This document shows positions 1 to 5,840 of a stretch of DNA of 6,447 bases, one piece after another. The stretch spans positions 1-6,447 of the forward strand of contig JANSXJ010000213.1 of NCBI GenBank assembly GCA_024743015.1, written 5' to 3'. Source of the DNA: Hyphomonas sp. GTDB lineage: Bacteria; Pseudomonadota; Alphaproteobacteria; Caulobacterales; Hyphomonadaceae. The translations under genes and the position numbers were made by a program. The notes under the pieces are model-generated. The model was given only the letters and a program-made list of their open reading frames with translations. It was not told where the DNA came from and made no database searches. How positions within the stretch are numbered: position 1 is the stretch's first letter; the number at the start of each line of letters is the position of its first letter.

Positions 1-59
1 GCTGAGTCAAATGTGGTCCTCGCTTGGCAATTCGTAATCAAAAGCGCCCAATTTCTTTA

Positions 60-87
60 CCCCTGACGACTTTTGCGTAAACAGGGG
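60..87 (+). promoter_or_regulatory. Possible hairpin covering the ribosome binding site of the HD hydrolase gene
   Basis: CCCCTG (60-65) is complementary to CAGGGG (82-87), and inside it ACG (66-68) pairs with CGT (76-78) around a 7-base loop, leaving AAA (79-81) bulged. The 3' arm contains the AGGGG stretch that is the only Shine-Dalgarno-like sequence before the ATG at 92, so a folded RNA would hide it. That the pairing exists is read directly; that it controls translation, or is even within the transcript, is inference. No convincing promoter was found in the 59 bases upstream. Confidence 0.35.
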
Positions 88-91
88 GCAG

Positions 92-712
92 ATGACGAAC
101 CGAACACCGAAACGAAAACCGCCGGCGCGAGTCTGGCAACGTATGCTCTCCGGTCGGCGACTGGATCTGCTCGATCCCTCGCCGGTCGATGTCGAGATTG
201 AAGACATTGCACATGGCCTCGCCCGCGTCGCGCGTTGGAACGGCCAGACCAAGGGCGCGCATGCCTTCTCCGTCGCGCAACACAGCGTCGTGGTTGAAGC
301 ACTATGCGTGCATCTGGAGCCGCGCATCGACCCGAGGTCCCGCTTGCTGGCGCTTCTGCACGATGCGCCGGAATATGTGATTGGTGACATGATCTCGCCA
401 TTCAAGGCCGTGCTGGGCGATGGCTATAAGGATATCGAGAGCCGCCTGGCGCATGCGATCCATGCGCGCTTTGGCTTGCCCGCCGAAACTCCGGGCAGCC
501 TGAAGCGTTTGATCAAGAAGGCTGACAATATCTGCGCGTGGTTTGAAGCGACCCAGCTGGCGGGGTTTTCCGAAGCGGAGTCCGATCGCTTTTTCGGGCA
601 TCCCCCGCGCGGCGTTCAACTGGAGCTGATGCCCCAGCCAACCGAAGTCGCGCAAGCTGAATTCATTGCACGCACGGTCGCTTTGCTCGCCGACATCGAG
701 GCCCCTGCATGA
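92..712 (+). CDS. YfbR-like HD-domain phosphohydrolase (probable nucleotidase)
   Basis: A 206-residue soluble protein of the HD metal-dependent phosphohydrolase superfamily. H64 (in VAQHS), H90-D91 (in LLHDAPE), E94, D99 and D145 (in KKADN) form the expected set. The H90-D91-E94-D99 spacing equals that of E. coli 5'-deoxynucleotidase YfbR (H68, D69, E72, D77). Family knowledge suggests a divalent-metal enzyme removing phosphate from a nucleotide; the exact substrate cannot be read here. The basic first 20 residues precede the domain, so a slightly later start is possible, but the ATG at 92 has AGGGG just 4-5 bases upstream. Its stop overlaps the start of the NrtR-like gene (ATGA), so the two are almost certainly co-transcribed and translationally coupled, which points to nucleotide or NAD metabolism. 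Confidence 0.85.
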   Translation: MTNRTPKRKPPARVWQRMLSGRRLDLLDPSPVDVEIEDIAHGLARVARWNGQTKGAHAFSVAQHSVVVEALCVHLEPRIDPRSRLLALLHDAPEYVIGDMISPFKAVLGDGYKDIESRLAHAIHARFGLPAETPGSLKRLIKKADNICAWFEATQLAGFSEAESDRFFGHPPRGVQLELMPQPTEVAQAEFIARTVALLADIEAPA

Positions 713-1644
713 GCCTGATTATCGGCCTTTCCGTTGTGATCGTCGCCTTTGATGGCGAGAAACCGCGCGTCCTGGCCACACGTCGCGAGGGCGGTCTGAC
801 CGCGCTCCCGTTTGGTGCGTTTGATCCCGCGCGGCACAGAACGTTTGAACTTGCGCTACGCGGCTGGGTGAAGGAACAGACCGGCTTCCAACTCGGTTAT
901 GTGGAGCAGCTCTACACATTTGGCGACCGCGACCGCGAAAGCCCCGAAGCAACCTTGCTAGAGGCCCCGCAGGATGCCCGCGTCGTGAGCGTTGGCTACC
1001 TGGCCCTGACGCCGGAAACCGAGCGCTTGCCGGATGCGTTCGAGGCGCGCTGGCGAGGCTGGTACCGGCATTTTCCCTGGGAAGATCATCGCAGTGGCCG
1101 GCCCGCCATTATCGATGACGTGATTGCAGCAAAGCTCTCAACCTGGGCCGCCGGGAATGCGGACCGACAATCGCGAGCCCAGGCAGCCTTTGGCCTCGAT
1201 GGCGAAGACTGGCCGGATGAAGCGGTGCTGGAACGCTATGAGCTTTTGTATGAAGCAGGGCTCGTGGCGGAGTGCGCGCGCGATCGCGGCCTGCCATTGC
1301 CGGAAACGCAATTGGGCGAGCCAATGGCGTCTGATCACCGACGCATCCTCGCCACCGCGATCAGCCGCCTGCGCGCAAAAGTGCGCTATCGCCCGGTCGT
1401 CTTCGAGCTCATGCCGGAGCGGTTCACGCTCACCGCGCTGCAAGGCACAGTGGAGGCCATTCTTGGCCAGCGGCTGCACAAGCAGAATTTCAGGCGCGCG
1501 CTGGATCGCACCGGATTTGTCGAGGGAACCGGCGAAATGGAAAGCGGCACGGGTGGCCGCCCGGCTGAGCTGCATCGCTTCAAACGCGAAGCCCTCCGCA
1601 GAACCGGTGCCCGCGGCCTGAGCGCACCTGTGGTGCGGAAATAA
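709..1644 (+). CDS. NrtR-like regulator: degenerate Nudix domain plus C-terminal winged helix
   Basis: A 311-residue two-domain protein. Residues about 1-145 form a Nudix-like fold, but the catalytic box is broken. Aligned on G59, the REUxEExGU signature reads GWVKEQTGF, so the Arg, the first Glu and one metal-binding Glu are missing. The following VEQLYTFGDRDR segment (65-76) is typical of the NrtR/COG4111 group. Residues about 225-295 form the winged helix typical of NrtR, with FTLTALQ (239-245), KQNFRRALDRTGFVE (258-272) and GGRPAELHRF (282-291). NrtR proteins repress NAD-biosynthesis genes and respond to ADP-ribose or related nucleotides. A domain that cannot hydrolyse fits a sensor role. 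GAGG (698-701) lies 7 bases before the ATG, inside the preceding gene. The effector and target operators are unknown; autoregulation is plausible. Confidence 0.85.
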   Translation: MSLIIGLSVVIVAFDGEKPRVLATRREGGLTALPFGAFDPARHRTFELALRGWVKEQTGFQLGYVEQLYTFGDRDRESPEATLLEAPQDARVVSVGYLALTPETERLPDAFEARWRGWYRHFPWEDHRSGRPAIIDDVIAAKLSTWAAGNADRQSRAQAAFGLDGEDWPDEAVLERYELLYEAGLVAECARDRGLPLPETQLGEPMASDHRRILATAISRLRAKVRYRPVVFELMPERFTLTALQGTVEAILGQRLHKQNFRRALDRTGFVEGTGEMESGTGGRPAELHRFKREALRRTGARGLSAPVVRK

Positions 1645-1649
1645 GGGGG

Positions 1650-1675
1650 CACCCAGACCGCTGCGCGGTCGGGTG
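1650..1675. terminator. Strong hairpin between convergent genes, possible terminator
   Basis: CACCC (1650-1654), a bulged A, and GACCGC (1656-1661) pair with GCGGTC (1665-1670) and GGGTG (1671-1675) around a TGC loop: 11 pairs with one bulge. It starts 6 bases after the NrtR-like stop and 13 bases beyond the rhomboid stop. There is no T-tract on the plus strand; read on the minus strand it is followed by CCCCTTATTT, a weak T-rich tail. It probably stops or buffers read-through from both sides. Confidence 0.5.
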
Positions 1676-1687
1676 TGACGCGTATCG

Positions 1688-2353
1688 CTACGTTCGGGCA
1701 AGCCGCAAAAAGATCGGATAGCTGAACCCTGCAGCGAGCCCACCAAGATGTGCGGCCCAGGCGACGCGCATGATGCCGATGTCTCCACCCAGAAAAGCCA
1801 GGACAATATTGATCAGGATCCAGGGAACACTGATCGACGCGGCGCCGCGCCAGCCATTTCGAAGAAACCCGATCGCCGGAAGCAAGCCCGAAATCGCCGA
1901 TGAGGCGCCGATTGTAATTCCATTCTGAGCATCAAGTGCGTACCAGAGCATTTGCGCCGCTGCGCCGCCTATCGCGCAGACGAAGAAGAAGGCGAGGAAG
2001 AGGATGGCACCCTTGTTCGCCCGCCCCATGCCCTGAACGACAATCGGCCCCAGCGCGATGAGCATGGCCATGTTCATCATCAGGTGAAACGAGACACCGT
2101 GCAGGAAAGTATGAAGCACATATGGGGCAAATGCGCCCCAGGGGCGCGGCGCGTTCTCAAATGCCGGGCCGCCTGCAATGGCCGCGACGGCGTACATCCA
2201 GTCTTCCAGTTGATCCGACACGTTGAACTGCACCAGCGATACCACGACGATCGCTCCGGTGAGTAAGAGAATGACGGTTGGAAACCCCTTGCGGAATATC
2301 GGTGGGCGCTGCGGCAACTGGTTCGGGTCGGAGTAAACTTGCATCCTCTTCAT
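1688..2353 (-). CDS. Rhomboid-family intramembrane serine protease
   Basis: A 221-residue polytopic membrane protein of the rhomboid family, which cleaves transmembrane substrates within the inner membrane. Hydrophobic segments lie at about 25-42, 77-105, 114-133, 148-165, 172-189 and 195-215, giving the basic six-helix GlpG-type core. H85, H90 and N94 match the HxxxxHxxxN element of TM2 that builds the oxyanion site. S151 in GASSAISG is the nucleophile and H202 in WAAHLGG the base. The usual GxSG has Ser in place of the second Gly (S152), an unusual but small change, and all other catalytic residues remain. The first ATG lacks a Shine-Dalgarno; a second ATG three codons later is equally possible. 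The physiological substrate cannot be predicted. It is divergent from the acyl-CoA dehydrogenase operon. Confidence 0.9.
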   Translation of the reverse strand: MKRMQVYSDPNQLPQRPPIFRKGFPTVILLLTGAIVVVSLVQFNVSDQLEDWMYAVAAIAGGPAFENAPRPWGAFAPYVLHTFLHGVSFHLMMNMAMLIALGPIVVQGMGRANKGAILFLAFFFVCAIGGAAAQMLWYALDAQNGITIGASSAISGLLPAIGFLRNGWRGAASISVPWILINIVLAFLGGDIGIMRVAWAAHLGGLAAGFSYPIFLRLART

Positions 2354-2388
2354 ATGGCGTTGGCGGGCGAAAACACCAACCCTGCTCT

Positions 2389-2404
2389 GCCGCCACGTGA
2401 CGGC
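2389..2404. promoter_or_regulatory. Imperfect 16-bp palindrome, candidate operator between divergent genes
   Basis: GCCG-c-CACGTG-a-CGGC is symmetric at 14 of 16 positions and lies in the middle of the 86-bp gap between the rhomboid gene and the acyl-CoA dehydrogenase gene, directly before a TTGACG hexamer. This position would suit a dimeric regulator of either or both genes. GC-rich palindromes also occur by chance in this genome, so the assignment is tentative. Confidence 0.3.
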
Positions 2405-2433
2405 TTGACGTTTGATGGTCGGCGGCCACGATC
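2405..2433 (+). promoter_or_regulatory. Weak candidate promoter for the acyl-CoA dehydrogenase operon
   Basis: TTGACG (2405-2410) matches five of six bases of the sigma-70 -35 box. Seventeen bases later ACGATC (2428-2433) is a poor -10. If used, transcription would begin close to the ATG at 2440, giving a nearly leaderless message, which would agree with the lack of any Shine-Dalgarno there. This is a suggestion only. Confidence 0.2.
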
Positions 2434-2439
2434 CCGATC

Positions 2440-3609
2440 ATGACTTTGACATTTGACGACCTCCGCCCGCCCTGCCCGCACATGGACGAGACTCATGCCG
2501 AATGGCGCCGCAGTGTGCGCGGCTTCGTGGAACGCGAAATGATGCCCTATATCGAAGACTGGGAAGACGCCGGGCGCGTCCCGCGGGACCTCTTCAAAAA
2601 GGCCAAAGCGGCGGGGCTTCTGGGGATTGGTTACCCCACTGAATATGGCGGCGAGGGGACTGAGTTTGATCGGTTCCACGGCATCGTGACCTCCGAAGAG
2701 CTCGCGCGCATGGGGGCTGGCGGCGTTTCATCTGCGCTTATGATCCACGGCATCGGACTACCGCCCATCATGGCGCTCGGCTCTGAAGAAATGAAAACCG
2801 AGATCGGTCGGAAAGTCCTCTCCGGCGAAAAACAGATCAGCCTTGGCATCACCGAACCGTCCGCCGGGTCGGATGTGGCCCAGCTGAAAACCAAAGCGGT
2901 GAAAGATGGCAATGGCTGGCGCGTCAACGGCTCCAAGACCTACATTACCGGGGGAATGACCTCGAAATGGCTGACCACAGCCGTGCGGACGGGGGGCGAA
3001 GGTATGGGCGGTATCTCGCTTATGCTCATCGACCTCGAGAGCGAAGGCGTCAGCCGCACCGAACTGCCGAAGCAAGGCTGGTGGGCCTCTGACACGGCGA
3101 CGATCCACTTCGACGATGTCTTTGTCCCCGCGGAGAATCTGATCGGGGCGGAGAATAAAGGCTTCTATGGCATCATGGCGAATTTCAATGGCGAGCGCCT
3201 CGGCATGGCCGCGCAGGCCGCCGCGTCCGCCCGGGTCTGCATCGAAGAAGCCGCTGCCTGGGCGCAAGAACGCAAGACCTTTGGCAAGCGGCTCGCCGAC
3301 CATCAGGTCATTCGCCACAAGATCGCCGCCATGGCCCAGCGCGTCTGGGCAACGACAAGTATGCTCGACACCTATGCCTGGCACGTCCAGAACGGCAACA
3401 CGCCTGTGGCCGAGCTCGCCATGTTGAAAGTGCAGGCGACGGAAACGCTGGAATTCTGCGCTCGCGAAGCAATGCAAATCCTTGGCGGTGCCGGCTTTAT
3501 CCGCGGGCACCGCGTGGAGCGTATCTATCGCGAAGTTCGTGTGATGGCGATCGGTGGCGGCTCGGAAGAAATCATGCGCGATTTGGCAGCGCGCCAACTC
3601 TCGCTGTAG
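2440..3609 (+). CDS. Acyl-CoA dehydrogenase, long-chain/isovaleryl type
   Basis: A 389-residue flavoenzyme of normal family length that introduces the alpha-beta double bond of an acyl-CoA and passes electrons to ETF. The N-terminal helical domain spans about 15-130. The FAD/substrate signature ITEPSAGSD lies at 137-145 in the middle beta domain (about 135-235), and QERKTFGKRLADHQ at 276-289 in the C-terminal helical domain. The C-terminal YEGT motif reads GGGS (372-375), so the Glu used as base by SCAD and MCAD is Gly373. Instead E252 in NFNGERLG is well placed as base, as in long-chain and isovaleryl-CoA dehydrogenases. Chain preference remains uncertain. No Shine-Dalgarno precedes the ATG at 2440; ATG at 2482 (residue 15) is the alternative. 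An SDR gene follows after 21 bases in a probable operon. Confidence 0.93.
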   Translation: MTLTFDDLRPPCPHMDETHAEWRRSVRGFVEREMMPYIEDWEDAGRVPRDLFKKAKAAGLLGIGYPTEYGGEGTEFDRFHGIVTSEELARMGAGGVSSALMIHGIGLPPIMALGSEEMKTEIGRKVLSGEKQISLGITEPSAGSDVAQLKTKAVKDGNGWRVNGSKTYITGGMTSKWLTTAVRTGGEGMGGISLMLIDLESEGVSRTELPKQGWWASDTATIHFDDVFVPAENLIGAENKGFYGIMANFNGERLGMAAQAAASARVCIEEAAAWAQERKTFGKRLADHQVIRHKIAAMAQRVWATTSMLDTYAWHVQNGNTPVAELAMLKVQATETLEFCAREAMQILGGAGFIRGHRVERIYREVRVMAIGGGSEEIMRDLAARQLSL

Positions 3610-3618
3610 GCTGTGATC

Positions 3619-3624
3619 GGGAGG
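3619..3624 (+). promoter_or_regulatory. Ribosome binding site of the SDR gene
   Basis: GGGAGG lies 6 bases before the ATG at 3631, within the 21-base gap after the acyl-CoA dehydrogenase stop. It fixes the SDR start and is one of the strongest Shine-Dalgarno sequences in the window. Confidence 0.85.
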
Positions 3625-3630
3625 TAGTTC

Positions 3631-4452
3631 ATGGATAGTTTCAAAGACAAAACGGTTGTCATTACCGGCGGTGCCACTGGCATCGGGTTTGGCCTCGCCA
3701 AACGCTTTGGCAGCGAAGGCGCGAAGATCGTCATAGGCGAACCCCGACAGCACCGCTTGGATGAGGCGATCTCGTCCCTGAAAGACCTGGGTATCGACGC
3801 CTCAGCCATGGTCATGGACGTGACCGAAGCGGCAAGCGTGATCGCGTTCGCGGACTTCGCGGACAAAACCTATGGCGGCACGGATGTGCTGATTAACAAT
3901 GCGGGCGTCCCCAGCAACCGCGCACCGATCGTCGATGTCCCCATGGCGGATGTCCGCAAGCTCTTCGACGTCAATTTTTTCGGCGTGTGGCACGGCGCGG
4001 CGATTTTCGGAAAGCGCATGATTGAACGCGGCAGCCCGGCCGCGATCTACAATCTCGCCTCAGAGAATGCCTTCTTCAATGCCGTGCAGAACAGCGCGTC
4101 CTACATTGCGTCCAAGCATGCCGTTCGCGGCCTGACGGAAGCGATGCGCGACGAGTTTCCCGACTTCATACAGATCGGCATGATCATTCCGGGCTTTGTC
4201 GCATCGGAAATGACCAAGGGGTCTGAACAGTTCGCCATGGATGCCGATACGTTCGCCGAAAAAGTGGTCGAACAGATCCGCGCGGGCGAGTTTTACGTCG
4301 TCACCCATTCCTACAACATGGTCCGCATCCAACCGATCCATGACCGCATCGCGGACGCCTATGCCCGCAACGCCCCGCGCTATGAGGGTGATGAGGAATA
4401 TGACGTGCCAACGCTGATCGCGAAGATCCGAGGCCGGAGGGATGGCGCGTGA
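3631..4452 (+). CDS. Short-chain dehydrogenase/reductase (classical SDR)
   Basis: A 273-residue NAD(P)-dependent oxidoreductase with a Rossmann fold. The cofactor-binding TGGATGIG is at 12-19, D63 follows the third strand, and NNAG is at 89-92. The catalytic tetrad is N115 (DVNFFG), S144, Y158 and K162 (YIASK). The end of strand 2 reads IGEPRQ (35-40): E37 favours NAD(H) but R39 could support NADP(H), so cofactor choice is open. The segment after 190 (about 80 residues, with YVVTHSYNM near 222-230) is likely the substrate cap and does not reveal the substrate. Placed between an acyl-CoA dehydrogenase and a transporter gene, it may oxidise a hydroxyl or reduce a keto group on a lipid-derived molecule; that is inference from context. 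It overlaps the downstream gene by four bases if the GTG start is used. Confidence 0.92.
   Translation: MDSFKDKTVVITGGATGIGFGLAKRFGSEGAKIVIGEPRQHRLDEAISSLKDLGIDASAMVMDVTEAASVIAFADFADKTYGGTDVLINNAGVPSNRAPIVDVPMADVRKLFDVNFFGVWHGAAIFGKRMIERGSPAAIYNLASENAFFNAVQNSASYIASKHAVRGLTEAMRDEFPDFIQIGMIIPGFVASEMTKGSEQFAMDADTFAEKVVEQIRAGEFYVVTHSYNMVRIQPIHDRIADAYARNAPRYEGDEEYDVPTLIAKIRGRRDGA
4436..4441 (+). promoter_or_regulatory. Ribosome binding site of the GDT1-type gene
   Basis: GGAGGG inside the last codons of the SDR gene lies 7 bases before GTG at 4449 and 10 bases before ATG at 4452. The spacing slightly favours the GTG start; either choice couples translation to the SDR stop. Confidence 0.6.
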
Positions 4453-4730
4453 TGTCCTTACTGACCGTTGCGATTACGATTTTTCTCGCTGAACTCGGCG
4501 ACAAGACTCAAATCGCAACCGTATTGTTCGCATCAGATGAGAATCAGAATCCGTGGCTGGTCTTTATCGCCTCGAGCCTCGCCTTGACCGCCGCGTCGGG
4601 CATTGCCGTCCTGCTTGGGCGCACCGCGGAACGTCTCTTGTCCGCGCTCCCGCTCAATTTGATTGCTGGAGCAGGCTTCGTCTTGATCGGCACCGTGATG
4701 ATTATCTCGTTCTTCCGTCAGACCGCTTAA
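4449..4730 (+). CDS. Single-repeat GDT1/TMEM165 (UPF0016) family membrane protein, probable cation exporter
   Basis: A 93-residue inner-membrane protein (92 if the ATG at 4452 is used). The signature AELGDKTQIAT lies at 14-24 in the first helix; in this family the acidic E-x-G-D-K-T motif binds Mn2+ or Ca2+ for export, often against protons. Three hydrophobic stretches fall at about 4-25, 36-57 and 67-90. Most family members are near 190 residues with two inverted repeats, each carrying one motif. This one has a single repeat and would have to form a dimer, or pair with another half-size protein, to make a complete site. It is the last gene of the acyl-CoA dehydrogenase/SDR operon, overlapping the SDR stop. 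Any link to lipid oxidation is unexplained. Its stop sits at the edge of the shared terminator region. Confidence 0.9.
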   Translation: MMSLLTVAITIFLAELGDKTQIATVLFASDENQNPWLVFIASSLALTAASGIAVLLGRTAERLLSALPLNLIAGAGFVLIGTVMIISFFRQTA

Positions 4731-4759
4731 AAAAACCCCGGACCGCAGCCGGTCCGGGG
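4729..4759 (-). terminator. Rho-independent terminator of the OmpW-family gene
   Basis: CCCCGGACCG (4736-4745) and CGGTCCGGGG (4750-4759) form a perfect 10-bp stem with loop CAGC. On the minus strand it is followed by seven T (4735-4729), the classic intrinsic form. It lies 34 bases beyond the OmpW stop. On the plus strand it starts 6 bases after the GDT1-type stop but has no T-tract, so it would act only weakly for that operon. Confidence 0.92.
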
Positions 4760-4793
4760 AAAGCGTGGTTGGTGTTGGAAGGAGGCGATCTGG

Positions 4794-5468
4794 CTAGAAT
4801 TTATAGCCAAAGCCAAGGCCAACCACGGTTGGGTTGATGTCGACTCCCGCATCGACAGTCGCACCCAAGGCTGTTGTGAAGTCCACAGTCACATCTGTAT
4901 TGATCCAGATCTTCTTGACGTCGGCATTGAATGCCCATCCGCCCGGCTGCCCGTCCAGATCATAGTCGAACCCGACCTGCAGCGCGCCGCCAATGCTTGG
5001 GTCATAATCGATGCTGTCCGCCACTGGCCCAGCATCTTCATCAAAGAAGAGCGTCGCATTGATCCCCGCACCGACATACGGCTTGAACTGCGTGCCTGTG
5101 TCGAAGTGGTATTGCAGGGTCAGTGTTGGCGGCAATAGCCAGACATCGCCAAGATCAACCGTCGCATCGGTCAGTGCGCCAGGCACCGTGACATTCACAG
5201 CTTCCACATCATGCGGTGTCACAGCGAGGATCAGCTCGACCGCGACATTCTTGTTGAAGAAATAGCTGATATCGAGTTCCGGGACGTACTGGTCGCCAAT
5301 ATCGACATTGCCTGCCAGCGGGGCACCCGCGACCGACAGATCGGCGCTTTCATCTGGCAAAACGCCGAGCACACGCCCGCGGATCATCCAGGGATTGTCC
5401 TCAGCATAGGCCGCCGTTCCAATCAGGGTCGACGTCGCCATCAGGGCGGCACAAAAGAGCGATTTCAT
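4794..5468 (-). CDS. OmpW-family outer membrane beta-barrel protein
   Basis: A 224-residue exported protein. Residues 1-22 are a signal peptide (basic start, hydrophobic core, AYA before E23). The mature protein of about 202 residues has the alternating beta pattern of the 8-stranded OmpW barrel. It contains family-like NPWMIRGRVLGVLPDES (25-41), YVPELDISYFF (61-71), KPYVGAGINATLFF (129-142) and the terminal aromatic GFGYKF, the usual outer-membrane insertion signal. OmpW proteins form narrow hydrophobic channels for small apolar molecules. Here an uptake role for hydrophobic substrates is possible but not shown. AGAGG 7 bases before ATG supports the start. It is monocistronic as far as visible, with its own terminator. 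The first direct repeat lies 121 bp upstream. Confidence 0.9.
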   Translation of the reverse strand: MKSLFCAALMATSTLIGTAAYAEDNPWMIRGRVLGVLPDESADLSVAGAPLAGNVDIGDQYVPELDISYFFNKNVAVELILAVTPHDVEAVNVTVPGALTDATVDLGDVWLLPPTLTLQYHFDTGTQFKPYVGAGINATLFFDEDAGPVADSIDYDPSIGGALQVGFDYDLDGQPGGWAFNADVKKIWINTDVTVDFTTALGATVDAGVDINPTVVGLGFGYKF

Positions 5469-5475
5469 AATTTAG

Positions 5476-5480
5476 CCTCT
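5476..5480 (-). promoter_or_regulatory. Ribosome binding site of the OmpW-family gene
   Basis: On the minus strand AGAGG stands 7 bases before the ATG at 5468, fixing the start codon just before the signal peptide. Confidence 0.8.
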
Positions 5481-5550
5481 TGGTTTGAAAACTTGTGATC
5501 GCTAGCTAGGAAACTGTTTTCACGCATGAAATTACCCATTCTGACGCGCG

Positions 5551-5579
5551 GATATGTGCCGCGTGGCAGATGCGCTCAA
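5551..5579 (-). promoter_or_regulatory. Weak candidate promoter of the OmpW-family gene
   Basis: On the minus strand TTGAGC (5579-5574) is followed after 17 bases by CATATC (5556-5551). Transcription would start near 5544, giving a leader of about 75 bases. The same TTGAGCGCA string also occurs in the repeat core upstream of a CATAAT, so the two may be related promoter sequences. Match quality is modest. Confidence 0.25.
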
Positions 5580-5588
5580 CTGCGTATT

Positions 5589-5686
5589 CTTCCGGAGTGA
5601 CGTGTCCGTTTCGGTTTGCGAGCGTGCAAAGATTCCTGCACCCTGATTATGCTCTGCCCTTCCCTTTTGCGCTCAATTCCTCAAAA
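5589..5686. repeat. 98-bp direct repeat, copy 1
   Basis: It aligns without gaps to 6295-6392 in the same orientation. The right part, 5634-5686, is identical over 53 bases; the left part, 5589-5633, matches at 35 of 45 bases. Similarity fades into scattered matches to the right. Its left end is 121 bp upstream of the OmpW-family start. No inverted-repeat ends, tRNA sequence or integron attC consensus ends were recognised. The identity of the element is unknown. Confidence 0.95.
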
Positions 5687-5694
5687 CGAGGCAT
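5647..5694 (-). other. Short reading frame in repeat copy 1 (15 codons)
   Basis: ATG at 5694 opens a frame to TAA at 5647 giving MPRFEELSAKGKGRA. The last 12 residues are identical to those encoded in copy 2. There is no Shine-Dalgarno, and the plus strand of the same core also contains an open frame from ATG 5649 to TAA 5696, so openness alone means little. It could be a leader peptide, the copied 3' end of a larger gene, or chance. Confidence 0.2.
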
Positions 5695-5814
5695 AAGGTG
5701 ACAAACTATAGACAGCCACAAACGCGGCCCACGGCTATGCCTGCGCACAGATTCGCGATCTGCCCGTTTTTTGGAAAACCCAAACTTTGTTCATTCAGGG
5801 CAACTACGGTGTCG

Positions 5815-5840
5815 CGTTGCAACTACCGGTTGGTGCAACG
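5815..5840 (-). terminator. Hairpin over the stop codon of the cysteine-rich gene
   Basis: CGTTGCA (5815-5821) pairs with TGCAACG (5834-5840) around a 12-base loop holding an ACCGGT palindrome. On the minus strand it covers the end of the reading frame and has no T-tract after it, so it is at best a weak or factor-dependent terminator or a 3' stability structure. Confidence 0.25.

Larger units (their letters stand above)
5469..5822. other. 354-bp non-coding stretch upstream of the OmpW-family gene
   Basis: From right to left on the minus strand it holds 136 bp with no recognisable gene, including a T/A-rich patch near 5766-5782, then direct repeat copy 1 (5589-5686), a weak candidate promoter (5551-5579) and the OmpW leader. 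Frames that cross it on the plus strand lack ribosome binding sites and read into the antisense of the cysteine-rich gene. I see no transposase remnant, tRNA or longer gene. Confidence 0.6.

Noticed and set aside
1..59. Promoter for the HD hydrolase gene (TTGGCA at 24-29)
   Set aside because: The matching -10 position (CCCAAT, 47-52) has only three consensus bases, which is not enough to call.
1138..1806. 222-codon minus-strand frame across the NrtR-like gene
   Set aside because: It runs antisense to the NrtR winged-helix region and into the rhomboid gene in another frame; low-complexity translation without family motifs.
2758..3753. 331-codon open frame on the minus strand opposite the acyl-CoA dehydrogenase gene
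   Set aside because: It is the antisense shadow of a clearly conserved GC-rich gene and its translation shows no recognisable domain.
5589..5686. Repeat as an integron attC site
   Set aside because: No clear RYYYAAC/GTTRRRY ends or long imperfect palindrome were found, and the repeat lies on the 5' side of the gene. Rejected as stated, though a divergent site type is not excluded.
5761..5790. Possible intrinsic terminator with T and A runs downstream of the cysteine-rich gene
   Set aside because: The best pairing is five A-T-rich pairs (GTTTT/AAAAC), too weak to count.
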